NCBI RefSeq assembly: GCF_001685355.1
Contig: NZ_CP016438.1
Span: forward strand, 3,906,001 to 3,970,000
Reading direction: 5' to 3'
Length of the DNA: 64,000 nucleotides
DNA from: Streptomyces lincolnensis
GTDB taxonomy: Bacteria; Actinomycetota; Actinomycetes; Streptomycetales; Streptomycetaceae
The notes beneath the pieces are model-generated. The model ran no database searches and was not told where the DNA came from. It worked only from the letters and a program-made list of their open reading frames with translations. The translations under genes and the position numbers were made by a program. How positions within the stretch are numbered: position 1 is the first letter of the stretch; each line of letters starts with the position of its first letter. This document shows, piece after piece, positions 51,159 to 58,069 of the stretch.

Positions 51159-51860
51159 GTGGTGCTGGTGGCGGTCCTGCTGGCGACCTGGCTGTGGTTC
51201 CAGCAGGCCGACCTCGACCCGCTCTCCGAGAACGCGCTGTCGAACGGCCAGGTGTCCAAGGCGCTGTGGCAGCACGTCGAACTCACCGTGATCTCCACGT
51301 TCTTCGTGCTGATCATCGCCATTCCGCTGGGCGTCCTGCTCACGCGCCGGATGTTCCGCAGGGCGACCCCCGCGGCGATGGCGGTCGCCAACATGGGCCA
51401 GGCCACCCCGGCGATCGGCCTGCTGGCCCTGCTGGTGATCTGGCTCGGCACCGGCATGAAGGCCGCCCTGATCGGCATCATCATCTACGCCGTCCTGCCC
51501 GTCCTGTCGAACACCATCGCCGGCCTCGACGCGAACGACCCGACCCTGCTGGAGGCCGCCCGGGGCATCGGCATGTCGTCGTGGGGCGTGCTCGGGCGGG
51601 TGGAACTCCCCCTCGCCGTCCCCCTGATCCTCGCCGGTGTCCGTACGGCGCTCGTCCTGAACGTCGGCACGGCGACCCTGGCGACCTTCGGCGGGGGCGG
51701 CGGTCTCGGGGTGCTGATCACCACCGGCATCACCAACCAGCGCATGCCGGTGCTGATGCTGGGCTCGATCCTCACCGTCGTCCTCGCCCTGCTGGTGGAC
51801 TGGCTGGCGTCCCTGGCCGAACTGCTGCTCAGGCCGCGGGGGTTGGGGGTGGCGAAGTGA
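51159..51860 (+). CDS. Second osmoprotectant ABC permease, N-terminus disrupted by an apparent frameshift
   Basis: At least 233 residues of OpuC-type permease: 'VELTVISTFFVLIIAIPLGVLLTRRM', 'MGQATPAIGLLALLVIWLGTGMKAALIGIIIYAVLPVLSNTIAGLDANDPTLLEAARGIGMSSWGVLGRVELPLAVPLILAG'. The natural start should be the GTG at 50977 (GTGA overlap with the ATPase stop), but that frame stops at 51147. The permease frame is open back to 50970 and reads a plausible Ala/Ser/Pro linker ('GASEAGASSTASSEARGEAP', 'RPRITWQKLTFLPVVLV') without any ATG, GTG or TTG. A one-base loss in the G-rich stretch near 51015-51030 would explain it. GTG 51159 is given as the first in-frame start but has no Shine-Dalgarno. Confidence 0.75.
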   Translation: MVLVAVLLATWLWFQQADLDPLSENALSNGQVSKALWQHVELTVISTFFVLIIAIPLGVLLTRRMFRRATPAAMAVANMGQATPAIGLLALLVIWLGTGMKAALIGIIIYAVLPVLSNTIAGLDANDPTLLEAARGIGMSSWGVLGRVELPLAVPLILAGVRTALVLNVGTATLATFGGGGGLGVLITTGITNQRMPVLMLGSILTVVLALLVDWLASLAELLLRPRGLGVAK

Positions 51861-52831
51861 AGCGGTTCCGCCTGGCGCTCGCCGGTGTCCTCGCCGGTGC
51901 CCTGGTACTGGCCTCGGGCTGCGGTCTGACCAGCGGCTCCCCGATGGTCGACGACGTCCGGCCCGGCTCGATCGGCAAGGGCGAGCCGCTCAAGGGCGCG
52001 GATCTGACGGTGACGTCGAAGGAGTTCACCGAGCAGCTCATCCTCGGCGCGATCATGGGCATCGCCTTCGAGGCGGCCGGCGCGGACGTGCTCGACCGCA
52101 CCGGCATCCAGGGCTCGATCGGCGCCCGCGAGGCCGTCAAGTCCGGTGACGCCGACGGGATGTACGAGTACACGGGCACCGCCTGGATCACCTACCAGGG
52201 CAACAGCGAACCCATCGCCGACCCGCAACAGCAGTGGCTGGCCGTCCGGGACGCCGACCTGAAGAACGGCCTGACCTGGCTGCCGAAGGCCGCCCTCAAC
52301 AACACCTACGCCCTGGCCATGAACCAGGCCAACTTCAGGAAGTACGGCACGAGGACGCTCTCGGACGTGGCCGCGCTGGCCGAAAAGGACCCCGGCGCGG
52401 TGACGCTGTGCGTCGAGAGCGAGTTCGCCAACCGGGCGGACGGGCTGCCGGGCATGCAGAAGGCGTACGGCATGGACCTCCCCGCCTCCCGGATCACCCA
52501 GATGGACACCGGGATCATCTACACCCAGGCCGCGAAGGGCAGTTGCGTGTACGGGGAGGTCTTCACCACCGACGGGCGCATCACGTCCATGAGCCTGGCC
52601 GTGATGGCGGACGACCGGAAGTTCTTCCCCAACTACAACGTGGCCCCCGAGATCAACAGCGAGAGCCTGAAGAAGTGGCCGGCCATCGCGGAGGTACTGA
52701 ACCCGGTCACCGCGAAGCTGACGAACGCGGTGGCGCGGGAGCTGAACGCGAAGGTGGATGTGGGCGGGGAGGATCCTCATCAGGTGGCGCTGGAGTGGAT
52801 GACGGGGGAGGGGTTCGTCCGGGAGGGGTGA
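51857..52831 (+). CDS. Osmoprotectant-binding lipoprotein (OpuCC/OsmF type)
   Basis: 324 residues. Lipobox 'LVLASGCG' gives a lipidated Cys at about 22. The rest is the QAC/glycine-betaine substrate-binding fold: 'LTVTSKEFTEQLILGAIMGIAFEAAGADVLDRTGIQGSIGAREAVKSGDADGMYEYTGTAW', 'DRKFFPNYNVAPEINSESLKKWPAIAEVLNPV'. It captures the solute outside and hands it to the two permeases. GTG at 51857 overlaps the preceding stop (GTGA). Last gene of the operon. Confidence 0.93.
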   Translation: MKRFRLALAGVLAGALVLASGCGLTSGSPMVDDVRPGSIGKGEPLKGADLTVTSKEFTEQLILGAIMGIAFEAAGADVLDRTGIQGSIGAREAVKSGDADGMYEYTGTAWITYQGNSEPIADPQQQWLAVRDADLKNGLTWLPKAALNNTYALAMNQANFRKYGTRTLSDVAALAEKDPGAVTLCVESEFANRADGLPGMQKAYGMDLPASRITQMDTGIIYTQAAKGSCVYGEVFTTDGRITSMSLAVMADDRKFFPNYNVAPEINSESLKKWPAIAEVLNPVTAKLTNAVARELNAKVDVGGEDPHQVALEWMTGEGFVREG

Positions 52832-52841
52832 GGGGGCGAGT

Positions 52842-52887
52842 TACAAAGGGTCCGTTGCAAAGAGAGCTTTGCAACGATAGCTTTGTA
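52842..52887. promoter_or_regulatory. Nested palindromic operator and promoter of the ArsR-like gene
   Basis: TACAAAG-N6-TTGCAAAG-AGAG-CTTTGCAA-N6-CTTTGTA: two inverted repeats share one centre of symmetry. TTGCAA (52855) and TAGCTT (52878) with 17-bp spacing could be the -35 and -10; the ATG is then 7 nt past the -10, i.e. a leaderless mRNA with the operator over the promoter. Confidence 0.8.
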
Positions 52888-52890
52888 CGC

Positions 52891-53469
52891 ATGCCGCCCT
52901 TCGAGGAACCGAGCCCCCGTGTACTCGACGCCCGTTCACTGCGCGGGCTCGCCCATCCCCTGCGGATGCAGTTGCTGGTCGCACTACGGCGCGGCGGGCC
53001 CGCCACCGCGTCCCAACTGGCCGAGAAACTGGGCGAGTCCAGCGGTGCCACCAGCTATCACCTGCGCCAGCTCGCCGCCCACGGCTTCATCGAGGACTCT
53101 CCGGAGCACGGCAAGGGGCGGGAGCGATGGTGGCGGGCGGCCGACGGAGGCCTGGTCTTCGACGACACGCTGCTGCGGGACTCGGATCCGAGCGTGCGGG
53201 GAGCCGCCGCCGTCTTCCGGTTCGAGGTGGCCAACATCCACACCCAGGAGATCTCCACCTGGCTCGGCAACCTGCACGAGTTCCCCGAGGAGTGGGACGG
53301 CGCGAGCGACCTGAGCGACTTCACCGGTCGGCTCACGCCGGAGATGGCCCGGGAGCTCATCCAGAAGATGCACGACCTGATCCAGAGCTACCGGCCGCTC
53401 CCCGAGGGCACCCCGGGCGCCCAGTCGGTCCGCATCCACACGCACCTCTTCCCCAGCGACCGGCTGTGA
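52891..53469 (+). CDS. ArsR-like winged-helix regulator
   Basis: 192 residues. 'LDARSLRGLAHPLRMQLLVALRRGGPATASQLAEKLGESSGATSYHLRQLAAHGFIEDSPEHGKGRERWWRAA' is an HTH_20/ArsR-type domain; the C-terminal 100 residues are helical with no metal-binding Cys. Probably controls the small gene behind it and itself. ATG at 52891 has no Shine-Dalgarno, consistent with leaderless translation from the promoter embedded in the nested palindrome. The downstream gene overlaps by GTGA. Confidence 0.9.
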   Translation: MPPFEEPSPRVLDARSLRGLAHPLRMQLLVALRRGGPATASQLAEKLGESSGATSYHLRQLAAHGFIEDSPEHGKGRERWWRAADGGLVFDDTLLRDSDPSVRGAAAVFRFEVANIHTQEISTWLGNLHEFPEEWDGASDLSDFTGRLTPEMARELIQKMHDLIQSYRPLPEGTPGAQSVRIHTHLFPSDRL

Positions 53470-53660
53470 AAGGCGAACGCCCGATGCATCCCGAGATCCA
53501 TCTCGCCCTGCACCACGCCCGTGCCGCCGAACTTCGCGGCGAGGCCGAGGACCACTGCCTCGCCGCCAGGCCTCCACGGCACCTGCGCACCCGCCTGGGC
53601 TGGACCCTGGTAGAAGTGGGACTGCGTCTCGCCACGCCGAGACCGGCCCTCGCGCCCTAA
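53466..53660 (+). CDS. Small protein coupled to the ArsR-like regulator
   Basis: 64 residues, 'MHPEIHLALHHARAAELRGEAEDHCLAARPPRHLRTRLGWTLVEVGLRLATPRPALAP' pattern of a His/Arg/Ala-rich amphipathic helix followed by a more hydrophobic one. It resembles small proteins often found beside regulators in Streptomyces but has no known role. GTG at 53466 overlaps the regulator stop (GTGA); an ATG at 53484 gives 58 residues. Its stop overlaps the convergent S16 protease gene by 4 bp. Confidence 0.65.
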   Translation: MKGERPMHPEIHLALHHARAAELRGEAEDHCLAARPPRHLRTRLGWTLVEVGLRLATPRPALAP

Positions 53661-54448
53661 CAGCTCGGCACAGACCCCTTCCCGCTCTCCAAAGCGGTCA
53701 GCGCGCTCACCGCGCCCTTCAGGGTGGTCACCGGAATCAGCCGCAGCCCCTTGGGGAGTTCGGCCTCGGCGTCGGAGCACTCGGCCTTGGGGACGAGGAA
53801 GACGGTCGCCCCGTCCCGTTTGGCGGCCTGTGTCTTCAGGGCCACGCCCCCGACCGCGCCGACCGTGCCGGCGGCGTCGATGGTGCCCGTGCCGGCGATG
53901 ACGCGGCCGCCGGTGAGGTCGCGGCCGTTGCCGTCGCCGTCGAGCTTGTCGATGATGCCGAGGGTGAACAGGAGCCCCGCGCTGGGGCCGCCGACGTCGG
54001 CGAGCTTCAGGGTGACCCTGACCTTCTGGTCGTCGAGTTTCAGGTAGTTCAGCGCGGCCTCGGTCGCGTCGCCCTGGGACTGCCGCATCTCCTCGGCGTT
54101 GTGCCGCTCGATCTCCTTGACGCTCTGCCCGCTCGGGTAGACCGCGTCGCGCGGCATGACCGCCTGGTCCGTGCGGAACCAGCTGTCGACGACGTCGCCG
54201 AGGGAGACGCGGGTGTCCGGGTTGGTCGCCTCGATCGTCGTCATCCTCAGCTGGCCGGTCGTCTCACGTGTCGGCGCGCCCGAGATCGTGATCACCGGGG
54301 CGCCCTTGTTCTCCCCGAGCACGTTCGCCGTGAGCCCCGGCTGCGTCAGCGAGAACGGCAACGGCGCGAAGGCCGCCGCCGCGATCAGAGCGACGACGGG
54401 CACAGCACAGACGGCGACGGCCCGGGGGCGCGTGAGACGAGAGAGCAC
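53657..54448 (-). CDS. Secreted or membrane-anchored Lon-like (S16) protease
   Basis: 263 residues. N-terminal signal/anchor 'VAVCAVPVVALIAAAAFAPLPF' then a Lon proteolytic domain with catalytic S156 in 'ADVGGPSAGLLFTLGIID' and K205 in 'GGVALKTQAAK'. It lacks the AAA+ module and the PDZ domain usual in YlbL/VlmA relatives, the region before the protease being only about 100 residues. Similar extracytoplasmic S16 proteins are common in actinobacteria; substrate unknown. GTG at 54448 has no Shine-Dalgarno; TAGATT ends 8 nt upstream, so a leaderless mRNA is likely. Confidence 0.87.
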   Translation of the reverse strand: MLSRLTRPRAVAVCAVPVVALIAAAAFAPLPFSLTQPGLTANVLGENKGAPVITISGAPTRETTGQLRMTTIEATNPDTRVSLGDVVDSWFRTDQAVMPRDAVYPSGQSVKEIERHNAEEMRQSQGDATEAALNYLKLDDQKVRVTLKLADVGGPSAGLLFTLGIIDKLDGDGNGRDLTGGRVIAGTGTIDAAGTVGAVGGVALKTQAAKRDGATVFLVPKAECSDAEAELPKGLRLIPVTTLKGAVSALTALESGKGSVPSC

Positions 54449-54514
54449 GGGATCAATCTAACGCGGGGGTGACTTCAGGCCAGGCGCAGGTGGCCTGCCC
54501 TGCGCGACCGGTCT

Positions 54515-55156
54515 TCAGCGCAACGCCTCCGCGACCTCCCGCGCCGCGTCCACCACCCGGGGCCCCACCCGCTCCGGCACCGCGTCCGCCAGCATCACGA
54601 CCCCGACGCTGCCCTCGACGCCCGTGACGCCCAGCAAGGGCGCCGCCGCCCCGCTCGCCCCCGCCTCCAGCTCCCCGTGGGTGAGCATGTAGCCGCTCTC
54701 CCCCAGCCCCTGCTGCCGCGCGGCAAGAATCGCCCGGCCGGCGGCCCCCCGGTCCAGGGGGTGTCGGAAGCCCGCCCGATAGGCCACGTGATAGTCCGTC
54801 CACGTGGGCTCGACGACGGCGACGGCCAGTGCGTCCGCCCCGTCCACCAGCGTGAGATGGGCGGTCGCCCCTATGTCCTCGGCCAGGGACCGCAGCGCCG
54901 GCAGCGCGGCCTCCCGCACCAGCGGATGCACTTGGCGCCCCAGGCGCAGCACCCCGAGTCCCACCCGAGCCCGTCCGCCCAGGTCTCGCCGTACGAGCGC
55001 GTGCTGCTCAAGCGTGGCGAGCAACCGGTAGACGACGGTCCGGTTCACACCCAGTTTGTGGGAAAGCTCGGTGACGGTCAGCCCGTGGTCCGTGTCGGCC
55101 AGCAGCTTGAGGACACGCAGTCCCCGATCGAGCGTCTGAGAGGTCTCCGCGGTCAC
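54515..55156 (-). CDS. IclR-family transcriptional regulator
   Basis: 213 residues. HTH 'LDRGLRVLKLLADTDHGLTVTELSHKLGVNRTVVYRLLATLEQHALVRR' and effector domain 'LPALRSLAEDIGATAHLTLVDGADALAVAVVEPTWTDYHVAYRAGFRHPLDRGAAGRAILAA'. IclR proteins sense small acids or aromatic compounds. GTG at 55156 has AAGGAG 8 nt upstream, better than GTG 55165, which the same AAGGAG overlaps. A 12-bp palindrome lies 35 bp upstream and may be its operator. Target genes are not evident. Confidence 0.9.
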   Translation of the reverse strand: MTAETSQTLDRGLRVLKLLADTDHGLTVTELSHKLGVNRTVVYRLLATLEQHALVRRDLGGRARVGLGVLRLGRQVHPLVREAALPALRSLAEDIGATAHLTLVDGADALAVAVVEPTWTDYHVAYRAGFRHPLDRGAAGRAILAARQQGLGESGYMLTHGELEAGASGAAAPLLGVTGVEGSVGVVMLADAVPERVGPRVVDAAREVAEALR

Positions 55157-55525
55157 GACGCCCACTCCTTAGTGGTGAGGTCGACGGCTCCTGTCGCGAC
55201 AGATGCGTCACCGAGTCCCGTCAGCGACGCGCTTCAGAGGCCGCCGATCGGCCGGCGGCCCGGCCTGTCCGGACCGCGTCGCTTCACGGCTGCGCTCCGC
55301 GGCGGCGCTGCCACGGGGCGTGTGCGTAGCGGGACAGTAGCGAAGCGGGTTCGCTGAGCGGAAGGCTCCGTCCAGAATCCGGGCAGCGACGGATACGGAG
55401 CATCGCGGTTTGCCCCATTACGTACGGCGTGCGCACGGTCGGCGCACAACACTCGCACGCAGCGCGCACGCCCCTCTGATCACGCCCTCGGGGCGGCTCA
55501 GGACGTCGGGGGACATCGGGGGACG
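55157..55525. promoter_or_regulatory. IclR upstream region with a 12-bp palindrome (55191-55202)
   Basis: No gene seen. CTGTCGCGACAG (55191-55202) is a perfect palindrome. A hairpin GGCCGCCG/CGGCGGCC (55239-55260) may terminate the helicase transcript. The rest is GC-rich without codon bias. Confidence 0.5.
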
Positions 55526-57322
55526 TCACCGCATACGGGTCGCCCACTCCTGCACCTTGGCGATCCGCTGCCTCAGCTGCCCGGCCGTCGCCTCGGCGCT
55601 CGGCGGCCCACCGCACACGCGCCGCAGCTCGGTGTGGATGACCCCGTGCGGCTTGCCGCTCTGATGGACGTACGCGCTGACCATGGTGTTGAGCTGCTTG
55701 CGGAGCTCCATCATCTCCTTGTGCGAGACGACGGGGCGGCGCTCGGCGGGCAGCTCCAGCAGGTCGGCCTCGGCGTCCGGCTTCTTCCGGCTGTGCGCGA
55801 TCTGCCGGGCCTGCCGCTTCTGCAACAGCAACTGCACCTGGTCGGGTTCGAGGAGACCGGGGATGCCGAGGTAGTCCTGCTCCTCCTCGCTCCCCGGGTG
55901 GGCCTGCATACCGAACTCGGCGCCGTCATACAGCACCCGGTCGAAGGTGGCCTCGGACTCCAGCGCCTCGAAGGCGAACTGCTCCTGCTCGCCGGTGTCC
56001 TCGTCCTGCTCCTTGTTCGCCTCCTCCATCTCCTTCTCGGACTCGGCGTACGGGTCCTCCTCGCCCTCCTTCTTCGGCTTGTCGAGGGCGTGGTCCCGCT
56101 CGACCTCCATCTCGTTGGCGAAGGTGAGCAGGTCCGGGACGGTCGGCAGGAAGACGGAGGCGGTCTCGCCGCGCCGCCTCGACCGTACGAAACGGCCGAC
56201 GGCCTGGGCGAAGAAGAGGGGCGTGGAGATGGTGGTGGCGTAGACCCCCACCGCCAGCCGCGGGACGTCGACGCCCTCGGACACCATCCTCACGGCGACC
56301 ATCCACCGGTCGTCGCTCGCGCTGAAGTCGTCGATCCGCTTGGAGGCGCCCGCGTCGTCGGAGAGGACGAGGGTCGCCTTGGTCCCGGTGATCTCACGGA
56401 TCAGCTTGGCGTACGCGCGCGCGGAGTCCTGGTCGGAGGCGATGACGAGCGCCCCGGCGTCCGGGATGCCCTTCCTGACCTCGGTCAGCCGCTGGTCGGC
56501 GGCGCGCAGCACGCTGGGCATCCACTCACCGCGCGGATCCAGGGCCGTACGCCACGCCTGACTGATCGCGTCCTTGGTCATGGGCTCGCCGAGCCGGGCG
56601 GCGATCTCGTCACCGGCCTTGGTGCGCCAGCGCATGTTGCCGCTGTAGCTCAGGAAGATGACCGGGCGGACGACGTGGTCGGCCAGCGCGTTGCCGTAGC
56701 CGTAGGTGTAGTCGGCGGCCGACCGCCGGATCCCGTCGTTGCCCTCCTCGTACGTCACGAAGGGGATGGGGTTGGTGTCCGACCGGAACGGCGTACCGGT
56801 GAGCGCGAGCCGCCGCGTGGCCGGCTCGAAGGCCTCCAGGCACGCCTCGCCCCACGACTTCGAGTCACCGGCGTGGTGGATCTCGTCGAGGATCACGAGG
56901 GTCTTGCGCTGCTCCACCCGGTTCCGGTGGAGCATGGGCCGCACACCGACACCGGCGTACGTCACGGCGACACCGTGGTAGTCCTTGCCGAGCGGCCCGG
57001 CGCTGTACTCGGGATCGAGCTTGATCCCTATCCGCGCGGCCGCCTCCGCCCACTGCTTCTTCAGATGCTCGGTCGGCGCGACCACGGTCACCTGCTGCAC
57101 GACATGGTGGTGCAGCAGCCAGGACGCGAGCGTGAGGGCGAAGGTCGTCTTGCCCGCGCCGGGGGTGGCGACCGCGAGGAAGTCACGCGGCTGCTCCTGG
57201 ACGTACCTCTCCATCGCCCCCTGCTGCCAGGCACGCAGCTTGCCGGCGGTGCCCCAGGGGGCGCGGCCGGGGAAGGCGGGAGAGAGGTGGTGGGAGGTGG
57301 TGGAGGCGGCGGTGGTAGTCAC
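55526..57322 (-). CDS. DEAD/DEAH-box helicase, SF2
   Basis: 598 residues. 'AVATPGAGKTTFALTLASWLL' (Walker A, motif I), 'VVAPTEHLKKQW' (Ia), 'DEIHHAGD' (II, DEIH), 'LTGTPFRSD' (III), 'SEGVDVPRLAVGVYATTI' (V) and 'FAQAVGRFVRSRRRG' (VI) mark an SF2 helicase related to phage/type III restriction-like ResIII proteins. A charged acidic stretch (about 430-470) precedes a C-terminal helical tail. Role in DNA repair or RNA metabolism is possible. GTG at 57322 was chosen because the N-terminus then matches what I recall of Streptomyces homologues; an alternative GTG is at 57373. A possible promoter (TTGACA at 57393-57398, TAGGGT at 57372-57377, 15-bp spacer) lies upstream. Confidence 0.88.
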   Translation of the reverse strand: MTTTAASTTSHHLSPAFPGRAPWGTAGKLRAWQQGAMERYVQEQPRDFLAVATPGAGKTTFALTLASWLLHHHVVQQVTVVAPTEHLKKQWAEAAARIGIKLDPEYSAGPLGKDYHGVAVTYAGVGVRPMLHRNRVEQRKTLVILDEIHHAGDSKSWGEACLEAFEPATRRLALTGTPFRSDTNPIPFVTYEEGNDGIRRSAADYTYGYGNALADHVVRPVIFLSYSGNMRWRTKAGDEIAARLGEPMTKDAISQAWRTALDPRGEWMPSVLRAADQRLTEVRKGIPDAGALVIASDQDSARAYAKLIREITGTKATLVLSDDAGASKRIDDFSASDDRWMVAVRMVSEGVDVPRLAVGVYATTISTPLFFAQAVGRFVRSRRRGETASVFLPTVPDLLTFANEMEVERDHALDKPKKEGEEDPYAESEKEMEEANKEQDEDTGEQEQFAFEALESEATFDRVLYDGAEFGMQAHPGSEEEQDYLGIPGLLEPDQVQLLLQKRQARQIAHSRKKPDAEADLLELPAERRPVVSHKEMMELRKQLNTMVSAYVHQSGKPHGVIHTELRRVCGGPPSAEATAGQLRQRIAKVQEWATRMR

Positions 57323-57438
57323 GGTCTCCGTTTGTGGGTCGGGCGGCTCGGACGGGTATGACAACCGGGCCACCCTACCGGCGGCCCGCCGATGTCAACG
57401 CGCGGACGAGGCCGGGTCGCCCGTGGGTGGGACCGAGG

Positions 57439-57825
57439 TCACATCGCCTCGCGCAACGCCCTCAAGCGGAGGGCGATCAGCCCCACGTCCTCCAGGGTGC
57501 CGGACGCCACCTCGATGACAAGCTTGTACGCCTCGTCCTGATCGACGTTGAGCATCTCGGTGCCGTTGACGTCGAGGAAGACGACGGTGCACATCCACGC
57601 CATGCGCTTGTTGCCGTCGACCAGAGGGTGGTTCTCGGCCAGCGACTGAAGCAGCGCCGCAGCCTTCTCGAAGAGGTCCGTGTACGCCTCGACACCGAAC
57701 ATCTGCGACTGGGGACGGTGGACGGCCGAGCTGAGCAGCCCCAGGTCACGCACGGCGACCTGCGTCTGCTCCCCGCACGCCAGCTCCGCCAGGTCCAGGA
57801 CCTCCTGGACCCTCAGGTACTTCAT
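57439..57825 (-). CDS. doc: Doc-type Fic toxin
   Basis: 128 residues. The Fic/Doc motif H66-P-L-V-D70-G-N-K-R ('NHPLVDGNKRMAW') is complete, and 'LLSSAVHRPQSQMFGVEAYTDLFEKAAALLQSLA' is typical of Doc. Doc toxins phosphorylate EF-Tu and stop translation. The start ATG (57825) follows immediately on the antitoxin stop (TAG-ATG), so they are coupled. GC content and codon use match neighbours, with no sign of recent transfer. Confidence 0.93.
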   Translation of the reverse strand: MKYLRVQEVLDLAELACGEQTQVAVRDLGLLSSAVHRPQSQMFGVEAYTDLFEKAAALLQSLAENHPLVDGNKRMAWMCTVVFLDVNGTEMLNVDQDEAYKLVIEVASGTLEDVGLIALRLRALREAM

Positions 57826-58029
57826 CTACTCCCCCAGCCTCCGCAGCAGATCGGCGTGACCCGCCGCGTACTTCGCCCCCAGGCGACGAACCGTGGTCCG
57901 GTCGGCCTCCTGCTCCAGATACCGGTCGATCGCCTGAAGGACTATGGCGTGCATACTGCGCCCCTCCTCCTCGGCACGCAGCTTGAGCGCCTCCTGCTGG
58001 TCGTCACGCAGACGAAGATTCATAGCCAT
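57826..58029 (-). CDS. Ribbon-helix-helix antitoxin of the Doc toxin
   Basis: 67 residues, 'MNLRLRDDQQEALKLRAEEEGRSMHAIVLQAIDRYLEQEADRTTVRRLGAKYAAGHADLLRRLGE'-type layout given in parts: RHH DNA-binding half (1-40, 'MNLRLRDDQQEALKLRA', 'SMHAIVLQAIDRYLEQ') and a C-terminal segment that should block the toxin. ATG 58029 or 58023. A near-perfect palindrome overlaps the start region and is presumably the autoregulatory operator. Confidence 0.9.
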   Translation of the reverse strand: MAMNLRLRDDQQEALKLRAEEEGRSMHAIVLQAIDRYLEQEADRTTVRRLGAKYAAGHADLLRRLGE

Positions 58030-58037
58030 ACCACAAC

Positions 58038-58066
58038 GGTACCGCCAGTGGGGCCACTGTGGTACC
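58038..58066. promoter_or_regulatory. Palindromic operator of the toxin-antitoxin operon
   Basis: GGTACC-N2-CAGTGG-GG-CCACTG-N1-GGTACC, nested inverted repeats 9 bp before the antitoxin start and 3 bp from the stop of the MFS gene on the same strand. Typical position for RHH autoregulation. Confidence 0.75.
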
Positions 58067-58069
58067 AGA

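Noticed and set aside
49670..51484. Minus-strand open frame opposite the osmoprotectant ATPase
   Set aside because: Overlaps real ABC genes in antisense; low-complexity composition.
55504..55528. CRISPR-like short repeats (GGGGGACRTC) near the helicase stop
   Set aside because: Only three direct short repeats without spacers; a simple tandem duplication.
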